From NCBI RefSeq assembly GCF_004011695.2, contig NC_082423.1, forward strand, positions 558,001-622,000: a stretch of 64,000 nucleotides of DNA. The letters are read 5' to 3'. The notes beneath the pieces are model-generated. The model had not been told where the DNA came from, did not search any database, and worked only from the letters and a program-made list of their open reading frames with translations. Source of the DNA: Ascochyta rabiei (taxonomy: Eukaryota; Ascomycota; Dothideomycetes; Pleosporales; Didymellaceae). Shown piece by piece: positions 11,423-22,274 of the stretch (positions are counted from its first letter, which is position 1; each line of letters begins with the position of its first letter). Both the position numbers and the translations under genes were made by a program.

Positions 11423-12325
11423 GCAGAGACTGAGAGGGGTTGTAGCGATGCGTTTCGAGAGCCGTATAGAGCGGTAAATATGCGGTGTTGGCTATGTTGA
11501 GAGTTGAGAGTTGCGCGGTGCGATATGGTGGTGTGTAGTAGTAGAGCGCCGAGGATACAGCTGTTGGAGCTGTTGATAGCGTGTCTGAAGGCAGGAGAAA
11601 TGCGATTGATATCTATCCACAAGATCGATCGAACGGTACCCCCGGAAGAGTTGTAGAAGAGAATGACAAGAATCCAGCTTCTCCGAGCCGACACCTCCAT
11701 CCAAGAAACGCGTCGCGGTTGTAGCTGCCCTGCCCCTCCACGATAGGGTAGGTACCCCACTCACTCACTGCTTGTCATCGGCCCCCCCCGAAGCGCTCCA
11801 AGCTCCATGCGCCGATCACCGTTGTGCACAAACCTCACCTAACTCCGTCCCCTGAGTATGCACGGTCACAATTACGCACAAGGGTCGCTGGCACAATTTC
11901 TACCTAGTTGGCCAAACGGTTTCGACTTGCACTGGCGTGACAGGCGATCACGCGTTTCAACTTCCTCCGCGGCAACGACATGGCTCTAATTGCAGAGCAT
12001 CGTGAGACAAACATCCCGAGGAGGAGTGCACCTTTTGCAAGGAGAGGCGAGCACAGATACAATACACACAATCGTGGGCGAGAGAAATCCATGGTTGAGT
12101 CGATTGCTCAGATACGTACATACATGGAAGCTAAAAGTGCTGATCATCGCACGTGTCCAAGGTATCCATAGATCATAGAATAGAAGTGAACGAGATAGAA
12201 GGTGCCGTACTGGCTAGGAAACCGTGATATCTCCCAGAAACATAAACAGATTGCTCACCCAGTCCGCTAGACATGGGGGCCATGCACCAAACGCCTTGCC
12301 AGCAACGAATCCACACAAACCACAC
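11423..12325. other. Gene-free stretch
   Basis: This is the 5' flank of the HIU hydrolase gene and the 3' flank of the OPY2-like gene. I see no coding, RNA or repeat feature. Confidence 0.6.
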
Positions 12326-13860
12326 TCACTTCAAATCACTCCTGAAGTTGTCGGCAAAGGGGCTCTGGTCCCGCTTCGACATTGCGCTCGCTCGTCGCTC
12401 GGACTCCTCAACGATGGGTGTCATGGGCATGCGCGAACGGTCGGTGTCGTAGGATGTAATGCGCGAGCCTATCGCCGGTCGGTCAAGCCTGTCGACGGCT
12501 GAGTTGTCACTGAAAGGGCTTCGAATGTCAACCAGGCCTGTAGGCGTGGCGTCTTGAATCTCAGTCACGCCCGAGTCGCGCGAACTCAACGAGTTGCGCA
12601 GCAGGCTCTGGCGAGAGCGTTGGTGGTCCTCTTCCTCGTCCGATTCCTCGTCCGAGTCTGCAAGGCTGACCGCCTGGCGAGCGCGTGCGTGCGAAACGCC
12701 CGAGTCGGTGGAGGCTACCGAGTAGCCTGTGAGGGGTCGTGCGGAAGGGACGAGCGCTTCGGGTGTTGCCACTGCCGTCCTCTCTCCACTGGTAAAGGAG
12801 CTCGATGAGCTCTTGGGCAGGGTGGTGTCGGAGCTCCTCTTCTTTGTGATGTTCAATGCGCGGACGGGTCCCAGTGTTGCTGTGCTCTGGACAGAGCTCT
12901 TGGAGCTGAGCCCAGGCATCTGGATGCGGATGGGCTTGACTTGGTGAGCGTGCTTGGGGTCGATTTGCGGTACAGGAGGTGTGCTCATCATGCTCAGGGC
13001 ATCCTCGGGGGTGTTGGAGCCGTTCGACTTGACACTGACGACAGCAGCCTTTCCGCGCACAATGGTCTGGGCCGGCAGCGGAGATACGATGGCGTTCTGG
13101 CGGTACATGGTGGAGGCAACACTGTTGCGGGCAAGACTGGGAGCAATGCTTTGACGTCCACCGGTGCTGTCCGAGGCCATGGAATCGCGGAAGTCGGGGA
13201 CGAAGAAGTGCTGATCGGCATTGGAGTATGGGCTGCTCATGCCCGACGAGGGAGACATGGCAGGAATGGGCGGGACGGGAGGGACGAGCAGGTCGGGCGA
13301 GCCGGGCCCTGAGCGGTTTGTGACGCCGGGGATGTAGGCAATCTGGATGATGTTGGAGGCGCGGGTGAGGACGGACGAGGCGACGGAGGCGACGGTGTGT
13401 GTAGACGCTCGCGCGCTTCGGCGAGATGCGAAGTCGTTCTCGGCCTTCTCTTGCTGCTCCAACTCGTCCTGCTGCCACTCCATTTCTGATATCGGCCGCC
13501 TCTTTCCCTTGAGACAGTACTTCCACACCACGAACACGAGAATAGCGATGACGGCGATACCTCCAATCACTCCACCAGCAATGGCGCCGACGTTGGGCTG
13601 GCTGCGCTCGCTCGCTGGGCTGGTGGGGTCGATTTCGCAGGAGACCTGGGCGCAGACGTCGCAGCTCTGCGGTGTCTGCACGCAGATCTTGCCGCCGGAG
13701 CAGTTCATGCCATCGCAGGACAGCTGGGCGCCGTTGGTTTCGCACTGGACGCAACGCTTGAGGACAGTGTTGAAGACATTCTCGAGTTCTGGGTGCGTGT
13801 CAGCTATGGTCAGTCTAGGTTGACTGTGGTGAGCGCACCTCTGCGGGCGCCGAGCGTCAT
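12326..13860 (-). CDS. Opy2-like membrane anchor protein
   Basis: Predicted as two exons, 13860-13839 and 13803-12326, giving 499 aa. An N-terminal Cys-rich module has eight cysteines between residues 25 and 63 (RCVQCETNGAQLSCDGMNC, then CVQTPQSCDVCAQVSC), the Opy2_N pattern. One transmembrane helix follows (residues about 80-101, GAIAGGVIGGIAVIAILVFV). A long Ser/Thr-rich cytoplasmic tail comes next. In yeast Opy2 tethers Ste50-Ste11 at the plasma membrane for HOG and filamentation signalling. The frame stays open upstream to 14386 but has no other ATG near and turns into repeat-derived Pro/Cys/Leu text. The start I chose (MTLGARR-ADTHPELENV) needs a 35-nt intron (13838-13804), which is short for fungi, so the first exon is uncertain while the rest is solid. 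Confidence 0.82.
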
Positions 13861-14214
13861 GGTGGGCGTGGTGGGCGTGGTGGGCGTATCGACGGGTACA
13901 GGTGGGTAGGTCGAGAGACCAGACGTCAGCAGGCACACAGGCAGGCACACCGACCCGGCAAGGTGCAACGCGGGCTGGCGAGAGAGAGATGCGGCGCGAA
14001 TGGCCCTTGTGCGACACGCGGTCCGCAGTCCTGATCGAGGACGAACCAGGAAGGATGGTCGAGGGAGGCACCGGCGCGAAAGGAGTGAGCGCAGACGAGC
14101 CAATAGAGCCTGAAGAGGCAGTCGAAGAGAAAGGCAGCAAACAAAGCGAGTGACGGAAGGGTACGAAGACGAGGACGAAGACCAGAGGCCACGACAAAGA
14201 CGACAAAGAGCAAC

Positions 14215-14300
14215 GGGCGGGCCACGGGCGACAGGCAACGGGCAAAGGGCAAAGGGCAACGGGCAACGGGCAACGGGCAACGGGCAACAGGCAACAAAGG
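14215..14300. repeat. 7-bp minisatellite GGGCAAC
   Basis: About ten imperfect copies of GGGCAAC / GGGCAAA / GGGCGAC lie just upstream of the OPY2-like gene. They create an artificial RCPLPVA-type peptide repeat on the minus strand. Confidence 0.9.
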
Positions 14301-14697
14301 CGCCTGTGTGGACGGGACGCGGCCTTGGGACGGGTGCGGGAGATGAGGGTGCCAGGCGCTGCTGTTGGGATCGAGCCCCGGTTCACGCTGGGCTGGTGGC
14401 TGCTCTGCTGCTGTCGAAGCCGCGCGTTTCGTCTCGCCCCGCTCAGGCCAGGGACAGCGTTGTGCGCGCGGATGAAGGGCGCTGGTCAGTCAAGACAAAG
14501 GCGGGCGTCTCTCCCCTCTCTTGCAGCTGACTGCTCGGCCAAATCGTGGCGCAGAACTTAATCTATTTATTGCAGGCACCCCTAGCCGTCCCTGGCGAAC
14601 GAACGCCTGCCGCTTCGCAGAGGAACCCTCAAGGCTCACACCCACGCTCACCCCCTGCACCACCTCAGAAGAGACTGCCTTGCTCCTTGCTCTTTGT

Positions 14698-14845
14698 CGC
14701 CTGTGTCTGTGTCTGTCTGTGTCTGTGTCTGTCTGTGTCTGTCTGTGTCTGTCTGTGTCTGTCTGTGTCTGTCTGTGTCTGTCTGTGTCTGTCTGTGTCT
14801 GTCTGTGTCTGTCTGTGTCTGTCTGTGTCTGTCCATGTCCGTGTC
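14698..14845. repeat. 10-bp minisatellite CTGTCTGTGT
   Basis: About thirteen near-perfect copies of a CTGTCTGTGT unit. Frames on both strands read Cys-Leu-Ser-Val or Asp-Thr-Arg-Gln repeats and are not genes. Confidence 0.95.
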
Positions 14846-15075
14846 CACCAAGACCTTGTTCCCTGTGTCGCAAGGCCTGTCAGCTTCCAGACAAGGCGCG
14901 CCTCCTTCCTCTTTGGTCGTCTCCACACGAACAGCCTCTTGCACTCTTGCAGCTCGGCCAATATATCGACTAATATAGTATGTCCTCTGGCTTCCTCACC
15001 ACGTGCGCTGTCTTGCAGTGCCCTGCACCTGCCTCTCCCACACTGAACAGCCAGCCACAGCAGCTTGCTGCTCGC

Positions 15076-15147
15076 TCAACAATCCATCAACAATCCACCA
15101 ACAATCCATCAACAATCCACCAACAATCCATCAACAATCCACCAACC
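15076..15147. repeat. 12-13-bp repeat CAACAATCCATC/CAC
   Basis: Seven alternating copies of AACAATCCATC and AACAATCCACC directly precede the next array. Confidence 0.92.
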
Positions 15148-15154
15148 GTTTACT

Positions 15155-15446
15155 ACCTTCACCACCTTCACCACCTTCACTACCTTCACCACCTTTACTA
15201 CCTTCACTACCTTCACCACCTTTACCACCTTCACCACCTTTACCACCTTCACCACCTTCACCACCTTCACCACCTTCACCACCTTCACCACCTTCACCAC
15301 CTTCACCACCTTCACCACCTTCACCACCTTCACCACCTTCACCACCTTCACCACCTTCACCACCTTCACTACCTTCACCACCTTCACTACCTTTACTACC
15401 TTTACTACCTTTACTACCTTGACTACCTTCACTACCTTCACTACCT
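15155..15446. repeat. 9-bp minisatellite CCTTCACCA, ~290 bp
   Basis: About 32 copies of CCTTCACCA with CCTTCACTA and CCTTTACTA variants. The period is a multiple of three, so all six frames stay open (Ser-Pro-Pro, Thr-Phe-Thr, His-Leu-His, Lys-Val-Val). These frames lack any independent coding sign. Confidence 0.96.
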
Positions 15447-16319
15447 GTCATGCACATGCATTAGCCAGGCACGCCCCCCAGACGTTTCTCTTCTCTCTTC
15501 TGCTCAAAAACGCCGACGCAATCTTGCGCAAGGGCCCTTTCACAGCCAGTAGAATGTCTGCCACGGCCAATCCCCGCGGCTTTCGTACCACATGGCCCGC
15601 TGGTGGCAGCATGTCCCTTGCGGTCGGAGAATTGTCTAGACTCGAGCACCATGGATGATCTGTGGGTCTGCTGCCAGCGCTTAACACATGGCTGCATGCA
15701 CCTGGCCGTTCATGGTTTCCGAAATTGGATCGTCGCGGATTCCTCGTCGCACCGCATCTGCTTTTTTGTCTGGTGTGCTAGCCGCGGAGACACTGCTGTT
15801 CGTCGCCATGATGGACAAGGGACGAAACCAAGCACCAAGCCGTGGCACAAGAACCAACAAACCTGCACAGCATTCTTTGAAACTGCGGCTGCCGACCCAA
15901 CAAGGCTGTCAATCTGCACAAAACCGCCGAGCATTGCGATCTGCAGCGCGCCCGCTTCTTCAGCTGCACACCTGAAACCGACAGCCGTTGCCGATCGACT
16001 TGTCGATCTGGACCTGTCTAGAAGGCTGCATGTACTCACCAACAAGAACAGACATTGTAGATACCAATCCTCTTGTCTGCTACGGTAGGCTTTCCTCTGC
16101 AACAACTGTACCTAGTTACATGCTGTCTCTTTCCTTCCCAGCTTCTCTCCATCTTGCTCGATAGAGACTGCTTCCTGGGCGTAGTATTCACCTCGACCTC
16201 TTTCTTTGGCTCCTCTTTCTTTGGCTCCTCTTTCTTTGGCCTCTTTCAACGTCGTCTTCTGCAACTCCCCTCAAACATCAATCTCCGGCTGCTCACCTTC
16301 CGCACCCTCCTCCTCCTTG

Positions 16320-17234
16320 TCAACTGGCTTTCTTCTCGCCAACAACCACCTTCCACACCCCCTCTTCCCTCCCAACAACTACTGGCTTCGCCTCCCAGCT
16401 GCCCTTGCCTTCGGGCTTTGCGTAGCCTTTTTGGTTCGCAACGACCAACTTCCTTCTCCCCTCTTCCTCGTCGGTGAGCTGGCAGCTAAAATGCGTATGC
16501 CCAAACCCCCAGAGCTTCACCTTGCGGCTCGTCCAACACGCCTCCTTCCTTAGATCGGTACGAAATCCGCTATTTAGTGATCTCTCGGGTGGAAAGCGTC
16601 TGTCGTTTGCACGGGGATCAGTGGTAGGTGAGTGATGTGTCAAAATCACCACCTCCCTATGCGGCTCCTCCTCAATCGACTCGACTTGCTCGTTTAACCA
16701 CATCAGATCCCTCTTGTGATCCGCATTATGGTCATCTAAACTTCTGTCCCAGATCCCGTTCTCGTCTGACAAATCATTCAGCGTTCTCGCTACTTCCTGT
16801 GCGTGTTCATCCGGCACGCAAGTCCAGAGTATACATCCCAAGATAGTCGTCTGGGCGTCAAGGTCGACTCTCCTGCGGTTGAGAAAGTAGAATCGTTGCC
16901 CAAACTCCTTATTAAGCATCTCCTCCCACTGTTCCATCTTTTTCACGGCATTCTCTACCGTCATATGGTACGGCTCATGATTCCCCATGACATAATATAT
17001 TTTCAATTTGCTGTCTCTGCTGAGAAGGGAGCGCAGGAAGGCGAGCAGAGGTTGAGAATGGAACACGAGGCCGATGTCACCTAGTAGGAAGAGGTTGGAT
17101 GCAAGCAGTGGGAAGTTGGCGGGTGTAGACAAGTAAGAGTAGGAGGGTGTTTGTATTGGCGCTTCGAGATGCAGGTCTGATATTATCTGAAACTGCGGGT
17201 TGTGCATGATTGGCATGGACGATGTATTTGTCAT
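16320..17234 (-). CDS. Calcineurin-like metallophosphoesterase
   Basis: A single exon of 304 aa from the ATG at 17234 (MTNTSSMPIM). The metallophosphoesterase motifs occur in order: SDLHLE (Asp-x-His), LLGDIG (Gly-Asp), GNHE, LTHH and GFGHTH. Together they bind the two catalytic metals. The family hydrolyses phosphoesters; no substrate can be named. The frame is open for about 47 more codons upstream but without an ATG, so I prefer the internal start just before the QFQIISDLHLE strand, where homologues usually begin. It is divergent from the next gene across 652 bp. Confidence 0.9.
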   Translation of the reverse strand: MTNTSSMPIMHNPQFQIISDLHLEAPIQTPSYSYLSTPANFPLLASNLFLLGDIGLVFHSQPLLAFLRSLLSRDSKLKIYYVMGNHEPYHMTVENAVKKMEQWEEMLNKEFGQRFYFLNRRRVDLDAQTTILGCILWTCVPDEHAQEVARTLNDLSDENGIWDRSLDDHNADHKRDLMWLNEQVESIEEEPHREVVILTHHSPTTDPRANDRRFPPERSLNSGFRTDLRKEACWTSRKVKLWGFGHTHFSCQLTDEEEGRRKLVVANQKGYAKPEGKGSWEAKPVVVGREEGVWKVVVGEKKAS

Positions 17235-17886
17235 GTTGGCACCATCAACACTATGTTCAACCGTTGGCGATGTCGAAGCTGAGGCAGATGGAAAGCCGTC
17301 GAGCTTGAAGATCCGGAGCTTGTTGAGGTGAGTGAGTGATGGAGGCAAGAGATGCAAGATCTTGACATGATTCACCTAGCGTGCTTGAGACAACGCGGTA
17401 AGCTACAAACATTATACAAGGAGCGGGCTCCTGGGTTTTAAAAAGAAACCTTTGTGTAGAACAAGTCATCGAAATTTGCGCTGGTCGCAGAGTTTTGGTA
17501 CAGGCGCACATCTGCTCTTCGATGATTCGATGGTACCGATTCTGAATGTACCACGCTGCGATACCTCGACGCCAGGACACACCCCTTTAGCGCATCCGCG
17601 CAGATATGTAGATGTTCTGTGGAATTTGTTGGGTCGTTTGACGTCTCGAGATTTGGCTCGCGCCTCTTGGGCGCCGCACAGCCATTTAAAATGTGAAAAG
17701 CCAGAGAATGTACATGCTGGAGCAACCTTGGTTGATGTCGAACGTAACGACCCACAGCGGCTATTGTAATTCACATCTCTCGTACCCATTTCGAACAAAA
17801 TCTTCTTGCTTTGCAGCTACACGAGTCCTCCTTCCCTTGATGTACTCAGACCCACCAGCGCACATCTTACTCTCACACGCGTCAAG
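17235..17886. other. Divergent intergenic region
   Basis: A 652-bp gap between the metallophosphoesterase (minus) and the hypothetical gene at 17887 (plus). It probably holds both promoters. I recognise no specific site. Confidence 0.5.
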
Positions 17887-18657
17887 ATGCCTCCACAGAC
17901 CCCTCTTCCAACGCGCATGCGTTCCCTCGCCGACAACAGGGGCCGTTCCACGCGCAGACACAACGATCCACAAACCCTTTCGTCACGCGAGTACAACACC
18001 AGCAAAGAATACAGAGGAGAATACATCGATCTCGACTTGCACATCCTCCATCAAGGCGGTACTGTCGACTTCTTCAGCAGCAGCGCCTCATCCAGAAACA
18101 ACAGGCCCATCGAACCCCCGAAAACCACAAGGAAAATGCACAGGGAGAAAATCGGAACCAGATCCAACACCGATCACCACACTCTCTTCACTAGATGTAT
18201 AGACATCGATCCGCCCACCTCGACGCCCCAAACACCCTCCAGGTGCTCGTCCATGGGTACCTGCTCCACCGCGCCCCTCCTGCCTCGCCACGACTACGAA
18301 ATCAAACGCCCATCCAAGCGCGAGGTCTGCAGCTGTGCCAGACGCGCACAGCTTCCTCTCTGGCTCGTGAACACCGTGCCTGAAAACGCTGTCACGAGGA
18401 TACGGAGGTGGATGGGTAGTGTCGGCGACGCAGCTAGTGGGGCTGAGGCTGTGCGGAGAAAAGAGGAGCGCGAGGTTGAGCGCGTTGAGGCATTGTGGCG
18501 TGGTGCTGTGGATGTGCTGAGTGATGGGACGCTCGTTACTGTGACGGAGCTTGCGTGTTCTGAGGAGGAGGAGAGTCTTCGGCGGGAGGAAGTAAAGAAT
18601 GCCAGGCGGGGAGCAAGGGTGTGGAGGAGGACGAAGCGTTTATTTTGTTGTGACTGA
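17887..18657 (+). CDS. Hypothetical protein, Arg/Ser-rich
   Basis: A single ORF of 256 aa starting MPPQTPLPTRMRSLADNRGR. The N-terminal half is basic and low-complexity. The C-terminal half has a Cys/Arg segment (EVCSCARRAQLPLWLVNT) and a charged helical stretch (EAVRRKEEREVERVEALWRG), and the end is RRTKRLFCCD. There is no signal peptide or membrane segment, and I do not recognise the family. It is called because of its length, an ATG in fair context and compositional consistency. The gene converges on the next one, with 133 bp between the stop codons. Confidence 0.5.
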   Translation: MPPQTPLPTRMRSLADNRGRSTRRHNDPQTLSSREYNTSKEYRGEYIDLDLHILHQGGTVDFFSSSASSRNNRPIEPPKTTRKMHREKIGTRSNTDHHTLFTRCIDIDPPTSTPQTPSRCSSMGTCSTAPLLPRHDYEIKRPSKREVCSCARRAQLPLWLVNTVPENAVTRIRRWMGSVGDAASGAEAVRRKEEREVERVEALWRGAVDVLSDGTLVTVTELACSEEEESLRREEVKNARRGARVWRRTKRLFCCD

Positions 18658-18790
18658 GAACTGTCGGACATCTGAGGAGGTTGGCTAGTTTTGACCTTTG
18701 GGTTTGCAATGTTGCCATCGAAGACGGAGTACAATGCACCTACCACTTATCATCTGAACGACCTCTTCGCACCAGCCCTCACCGCCACTG

Positions 18791-19291
18791 TCACCCTCTA
18801 AGCACAATCGCCCGCACCTCCCTCTCCAGATTCTTCCTCGTCTCACCATCCGCTCCTCCAAGCGGACGCAGCCACTCATCATGTCCTTCCTGCAGCACCC
18901 AGCACCTCTTCATCTCACCAAACATAACCTCTTCATTCTTCCTGGTCGGCCTGTCCTGCACCAGGTTAGCTCCACGCGCTCTCTCTTCTCATCCATCCAC
19001 GCCCCTACTTACATAGGTAGGCGGACCATAGCACATGATATCCGCGCGATTGAACAGGTCGCGGTTGTGCTCCCACAGCGCCTTGCACGTCGCGCAGAAC
19101 ACGCCTGCGGGCCTGTACTCGCTCAGCTGCGGCTTCGGCGCGAAGAGAACCGTGAGCGGGAAGAAGGCTACGCAGCCGAGGAACAGCGTGGCGAGGACGA
19201 GCCCGCCGAGTACGGCGATGATGCGGTTGAGGTTGGAGACGGGGGCGGCTTGGTTGGCTTGCTGGTTGCCGTAGCGTGACGTCCAGCCCAT
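18791..19291 (-). CDS. Small single-pass membrane protein, unknown function
   Basis: Two exons, 19291-19013 and 18955-18791, giving 147 aa. The intron (19012-18956) begins GTAAGT, has a CTAAC branch site and ends GTGCAG. The N-terminus MGWTSRYGNQQANQAAPVSN is hydrophilic. One strong transmembrane helix follows (IIAVLGGLVLATLFLGCVAF, residues about 24-48), then a domain with FCATCKALWEHNRDLFN. The C-terminal exon contains MKRCWVLQEGHDEWLRPLGG. I do not recognise a named family. The clean splicing and the hydrophobic helix argue for a real gene. Confidence 0.7.
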
Positions 19292-21812
19292 TGTGAATTT
19301 GCGGGAAAGAGATTGCTTGGATTGTAGGCTCGGCGGACTTATGGACGTTGTTGGAGGTGTGGTTGTTGCTGTTATGGTGGTGGTGTTGGTGGTGGTGCAG
19401 TACTGTCAAGGCGAAGAACGGTCAAGTGAAGAGTACGTGCGCGCCCCGGAGCAATCAAAGGTGAAAGCAACTCCGTCCCATGGCTGTGCGAGGAGTGTCG
19501 CGGCTGTGCGCGTTGTCGACGCCCGTTTGTCATGACATGTTGTGCAGCGTTGGACTGCGCAACCGTGGAGACGGCTTCGTGCATTTTGAAGCCTAAGACT
19601 ACGATAGCTAGTTGAGGGTTGCAATAGGTGCAACACCCCCCCTGCTGTCAAGGTCGCATGAAGAGTGACCTATTCTTGTCATGTCGTAATGTGGTCGTAG
19701 GGTCAAAGTGTGGTTCCGATAGATTCGTCGAAGCAGGGTCGCCCGATCTTCGACCAGTGTAATCGCCAACACATACATGGCTGCATCTGATGTTACTCCT
19801 TCCCTCAAAAAGGATGGCTTGGCCTGCATTTAGATGTTCTGGGTTGATATGAAAAATTCGCGGTTTTGCATGACACTGACCAGGTGCCGGTGCATCATGC
19901 GCTCCAGTTTCTCAATCACATCTTCCTCGTTACCGTCAAATATGGCTGTATATCTCTCTTCGCTTAGACCTAGAAGAGTACATGCGATCGCAGTGGCACC
20001 AATGTTAAGTCAATTTCAATCATCAGGAAGCTCTCGGATAATAGTATGCTAGGCACATGCCGCTACAGATCCTACAGAAACTCGATGTGCCTTGTGCTGG
20101 TCTTAAAAGATTGGTGTTTTGCTAAATGGTATTACGGTATTTTCTTGATCACTTAGGCGGAATTGACGGCAGCCGTCGAGTGGTTGTTGAACTTACCACA
20201 TTGTCATATCCATCAGCCTTACCACCAGTTCCGCTCCTTCCCCCCTCTTTGCACTGGGCATCTTAGACTGCAGCAGCTATGAGGACGTCAAAGTAGACTT
20301 TTGAACTTTGATACCTATGACGCGTATAAGAGACATGACGTACCAACGGAATACTCAACGATATCGTTGTTGATCAGTGATTGATTGCATCCAGGGGCCA
20401 TATACCTGTGCAAGTGCCTGAAAGCCAGGAGTATTTGACAAACCCTTCTCGACAATAGAGTTCCAAGACCGAAACACTGCTTGCGAGAGCAGATGATTGA
20501 AACAAGCAGAGTCGGCCTGTTACGAGGCTGAGAGACAATGGTTGTAGAATCACACTCAGAGAGCGCATGAAAGAGCACGAAGAGGGACAAAGCGACTCCA
20601 CCTTGACTTGATGGCATCCGTCAATATGATCGGTTACAAGGATGAACAAACCCTGAACAAAAGGAAAAAGTGTAGACGCGAGATCGCAGCCGTCAATACG
20701 ATCCTCTGAGATTATGTGAGATGTGCAATTGTGGGAGCGACGCACCGCTTTGGGACTGGACATCGCTCTTAACCCCTGAACCATCAAGTGAAAGCTGACT
20801 CCAAGCGCAAGTCATGTTCTGGGGTTTACAAGAGAATTTTTTTCCAGCTCAGCTGCACACTAACTCACACTCCTGCACACCGGTACGGTACGGCTGCTAC
20901 ACGTCTCTAACCCCAGTTTTTTTTTTAGTATTTTTTTTTGTTTCTTTTTTTAGGAAATCAAAAAAAAACCCCCCACCCACAGACCATACCCACGTGCACA
21001 TTTGTGGCTTGTACCCAAGAGCTGCAGCCTCGCTCTCGAACACAAAGATCTTCACCTGCAGCAACCGTGCATTCCAGAAAACCATCTTCGCCCCCGACTC
21101 GCGGCTCACAGGCGCTCGCTCGGAGGCCGCCGAGGGCGCTAGTTCGGCTGCGAGCCAGATCGTCAGGCCAAGCGTTGCAAATCCGGTCAATGGAAATCCG
21201 GGGAAACGAGGTGTGCCAAGTCCGTCGGGGAACCTTACTTTGGTGCGGGATGGAAGTATGTGAGATGTTGGTTTCGTTTAGGGGTGTTCACGGGTTAGGT
21301 TCTAGCTACAAGAGTACGTCAGGACGAATTGATGATCATGGTAGTAATCGTGATGCAATGCGGTTCATAGAGAATGGGACAAGATGCTTTGAAGTGTTTG
21401 AATATTTTCATTGATGCGGTCTTTCGACCCTCTGGGCGATGAACTATGTCCTTAGCCCTCGCCGGCACTGGGGTATATCCTTCGCCGCTGGTGGTGATGT
21501 ACAAACAAAAACAGTCCTCTGACTGCCGCCCTCTTCCGAGTGATGAGAGGCTTATCCGGGTATCAAAACTTTTGAGACCCGAGGTAGGTGCCTGCACTCC
21601 TCGTTGGTTGTGTAAATGATGATGAACTTTTGTGATTGTTGATTGTTGATTACAATGAATCCCGAAACGCCGTGCTGAATGCTTGTTGAAGTCGAAAATG
21701 AAGATGGTCGTGTCGTGAGTATGTGGAGGGAGTCAGGACCAGCCCTCAACCGTGATGGGTAGACACGCCAAAAATAGGATTGGAGAAGAGGAGTAGAGCA
21801 GGTGGCAGGCGT
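19292..21812. other. Long gene-poor stretch
   Basis: I support no complete gene. A poly-T/poly-A interval lies at about 20918-20967. The GC-rich interval 21080-21255 has coding-like text on the plus strand (SQIVRPSVANPVNGNPGKRG) that ends at a GTATGT donor-like site, but no start or partner exon could be found. Confidence 0.5.
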
Positions 21813-22274
21813 CTAGTAGTTGGAGACCTTCCTCGACAAACGGCTGCTCCACCTCTCCAGACTCCTGCGAACGCCATCCTTCTCGCTTTCAACAGAGCTG
21901 TTCGAGCTCGCAGAGTTCTGGCGCTGGCTCTTGGGCTTCATCTCATCGATGAGGTTTCCAGCACCGCCACGACCAATGTGGTAAACGGGAGCCTGCTGGG
22001 ATCGGAGACGCTCCTGCTGCTCAAGCTCTTCGTCGAAGCTGAACATGGCGCGCTCCTTGTGTGTGCGCATGTTGCCAGCGCCACCACGGCCGGAGGTAAA
22101 GTAGCCAGTAGTAGGGGGAGGTGTGAGCTTGACACAAGAAGCTGGTCCTGTGGCGGTGCGGCCATCGGTGATCTCAGAGGCTTTGACACGAGTGACATTG
22201 CCGGCGCCGCCGCGACCAGAGTAAAGGTAGGATTTGGCGGAAGGGTGAGGCTCGGTGATGTGGAAGTTGACCAT
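21813..22274 (-). CDS. DUF3602 (Par32-like) protein with GRGGAGN repeats
   Basis: A single exon of 153 aa. It carries three copies of the hallmark (Y/T/I)xxGRGGAGN: YSGRGGAGNV near residue 18, TSGRGGAGNM near 60 and HIGRGGAGNL near 100. Between them are Ser/Pro-rich hydrophilic linkers, and a Ser-rich tail (SASSNSSVESEKDG) follows. There is no membrane segment. The family includes yeast Par32, a TORC1-responsive phosphoprotein that inhibits ammonium transporters; whether this short member does the same is unknown. The family call is secure from the repeats. Confidence 0.9.
   Translation of the reverse strand: MVNFHITEPHPSAKSYLYSGRGGAGNVTRVKASEITDGRTATGPASCVKLTPPPTTGYFTSGRGGAGNMRTHKERAMFSFDEELEQQERLRSQQAPVYHIGRGGAGNLIDEMKPKSQRQNSASSNSSVESEKDGVRRSLERWSSRLSRKVSNY

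Larger units (their letters stand above)
13861..16319. other. Gene-free, minisatellite-rich stretch
   Basis: Apart from the repeat arrays listed separately, and TTTGGCTCCTCTTTC copies at about 16201-16240, I see no gene. Frames of 90-200 codons on both strands here are products of the arrays. Confidence 0.6.

Noticed and set aside
13926..14386. Upstream extension of the OPY2 frame (Cys/Leu/Pro-rich)
   Set aside because: The text is the translation of the GGGCAAC minisatellite and simple sequence; the first in-frame ATG would be far upstream.
15065..15658. 197-codon Thr-Phe-Thr frame and its relatives on both strands
   Set aside because: The 9-bp repeat keeps all six frames open, so openness carries no information.
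20814..21263. 150-codon plus-strand frame
   Set aside because: The first half is translated poly-T/poly-A sequence. Only 21080-21255 looks coding-like, and no start or second exon could be placed.
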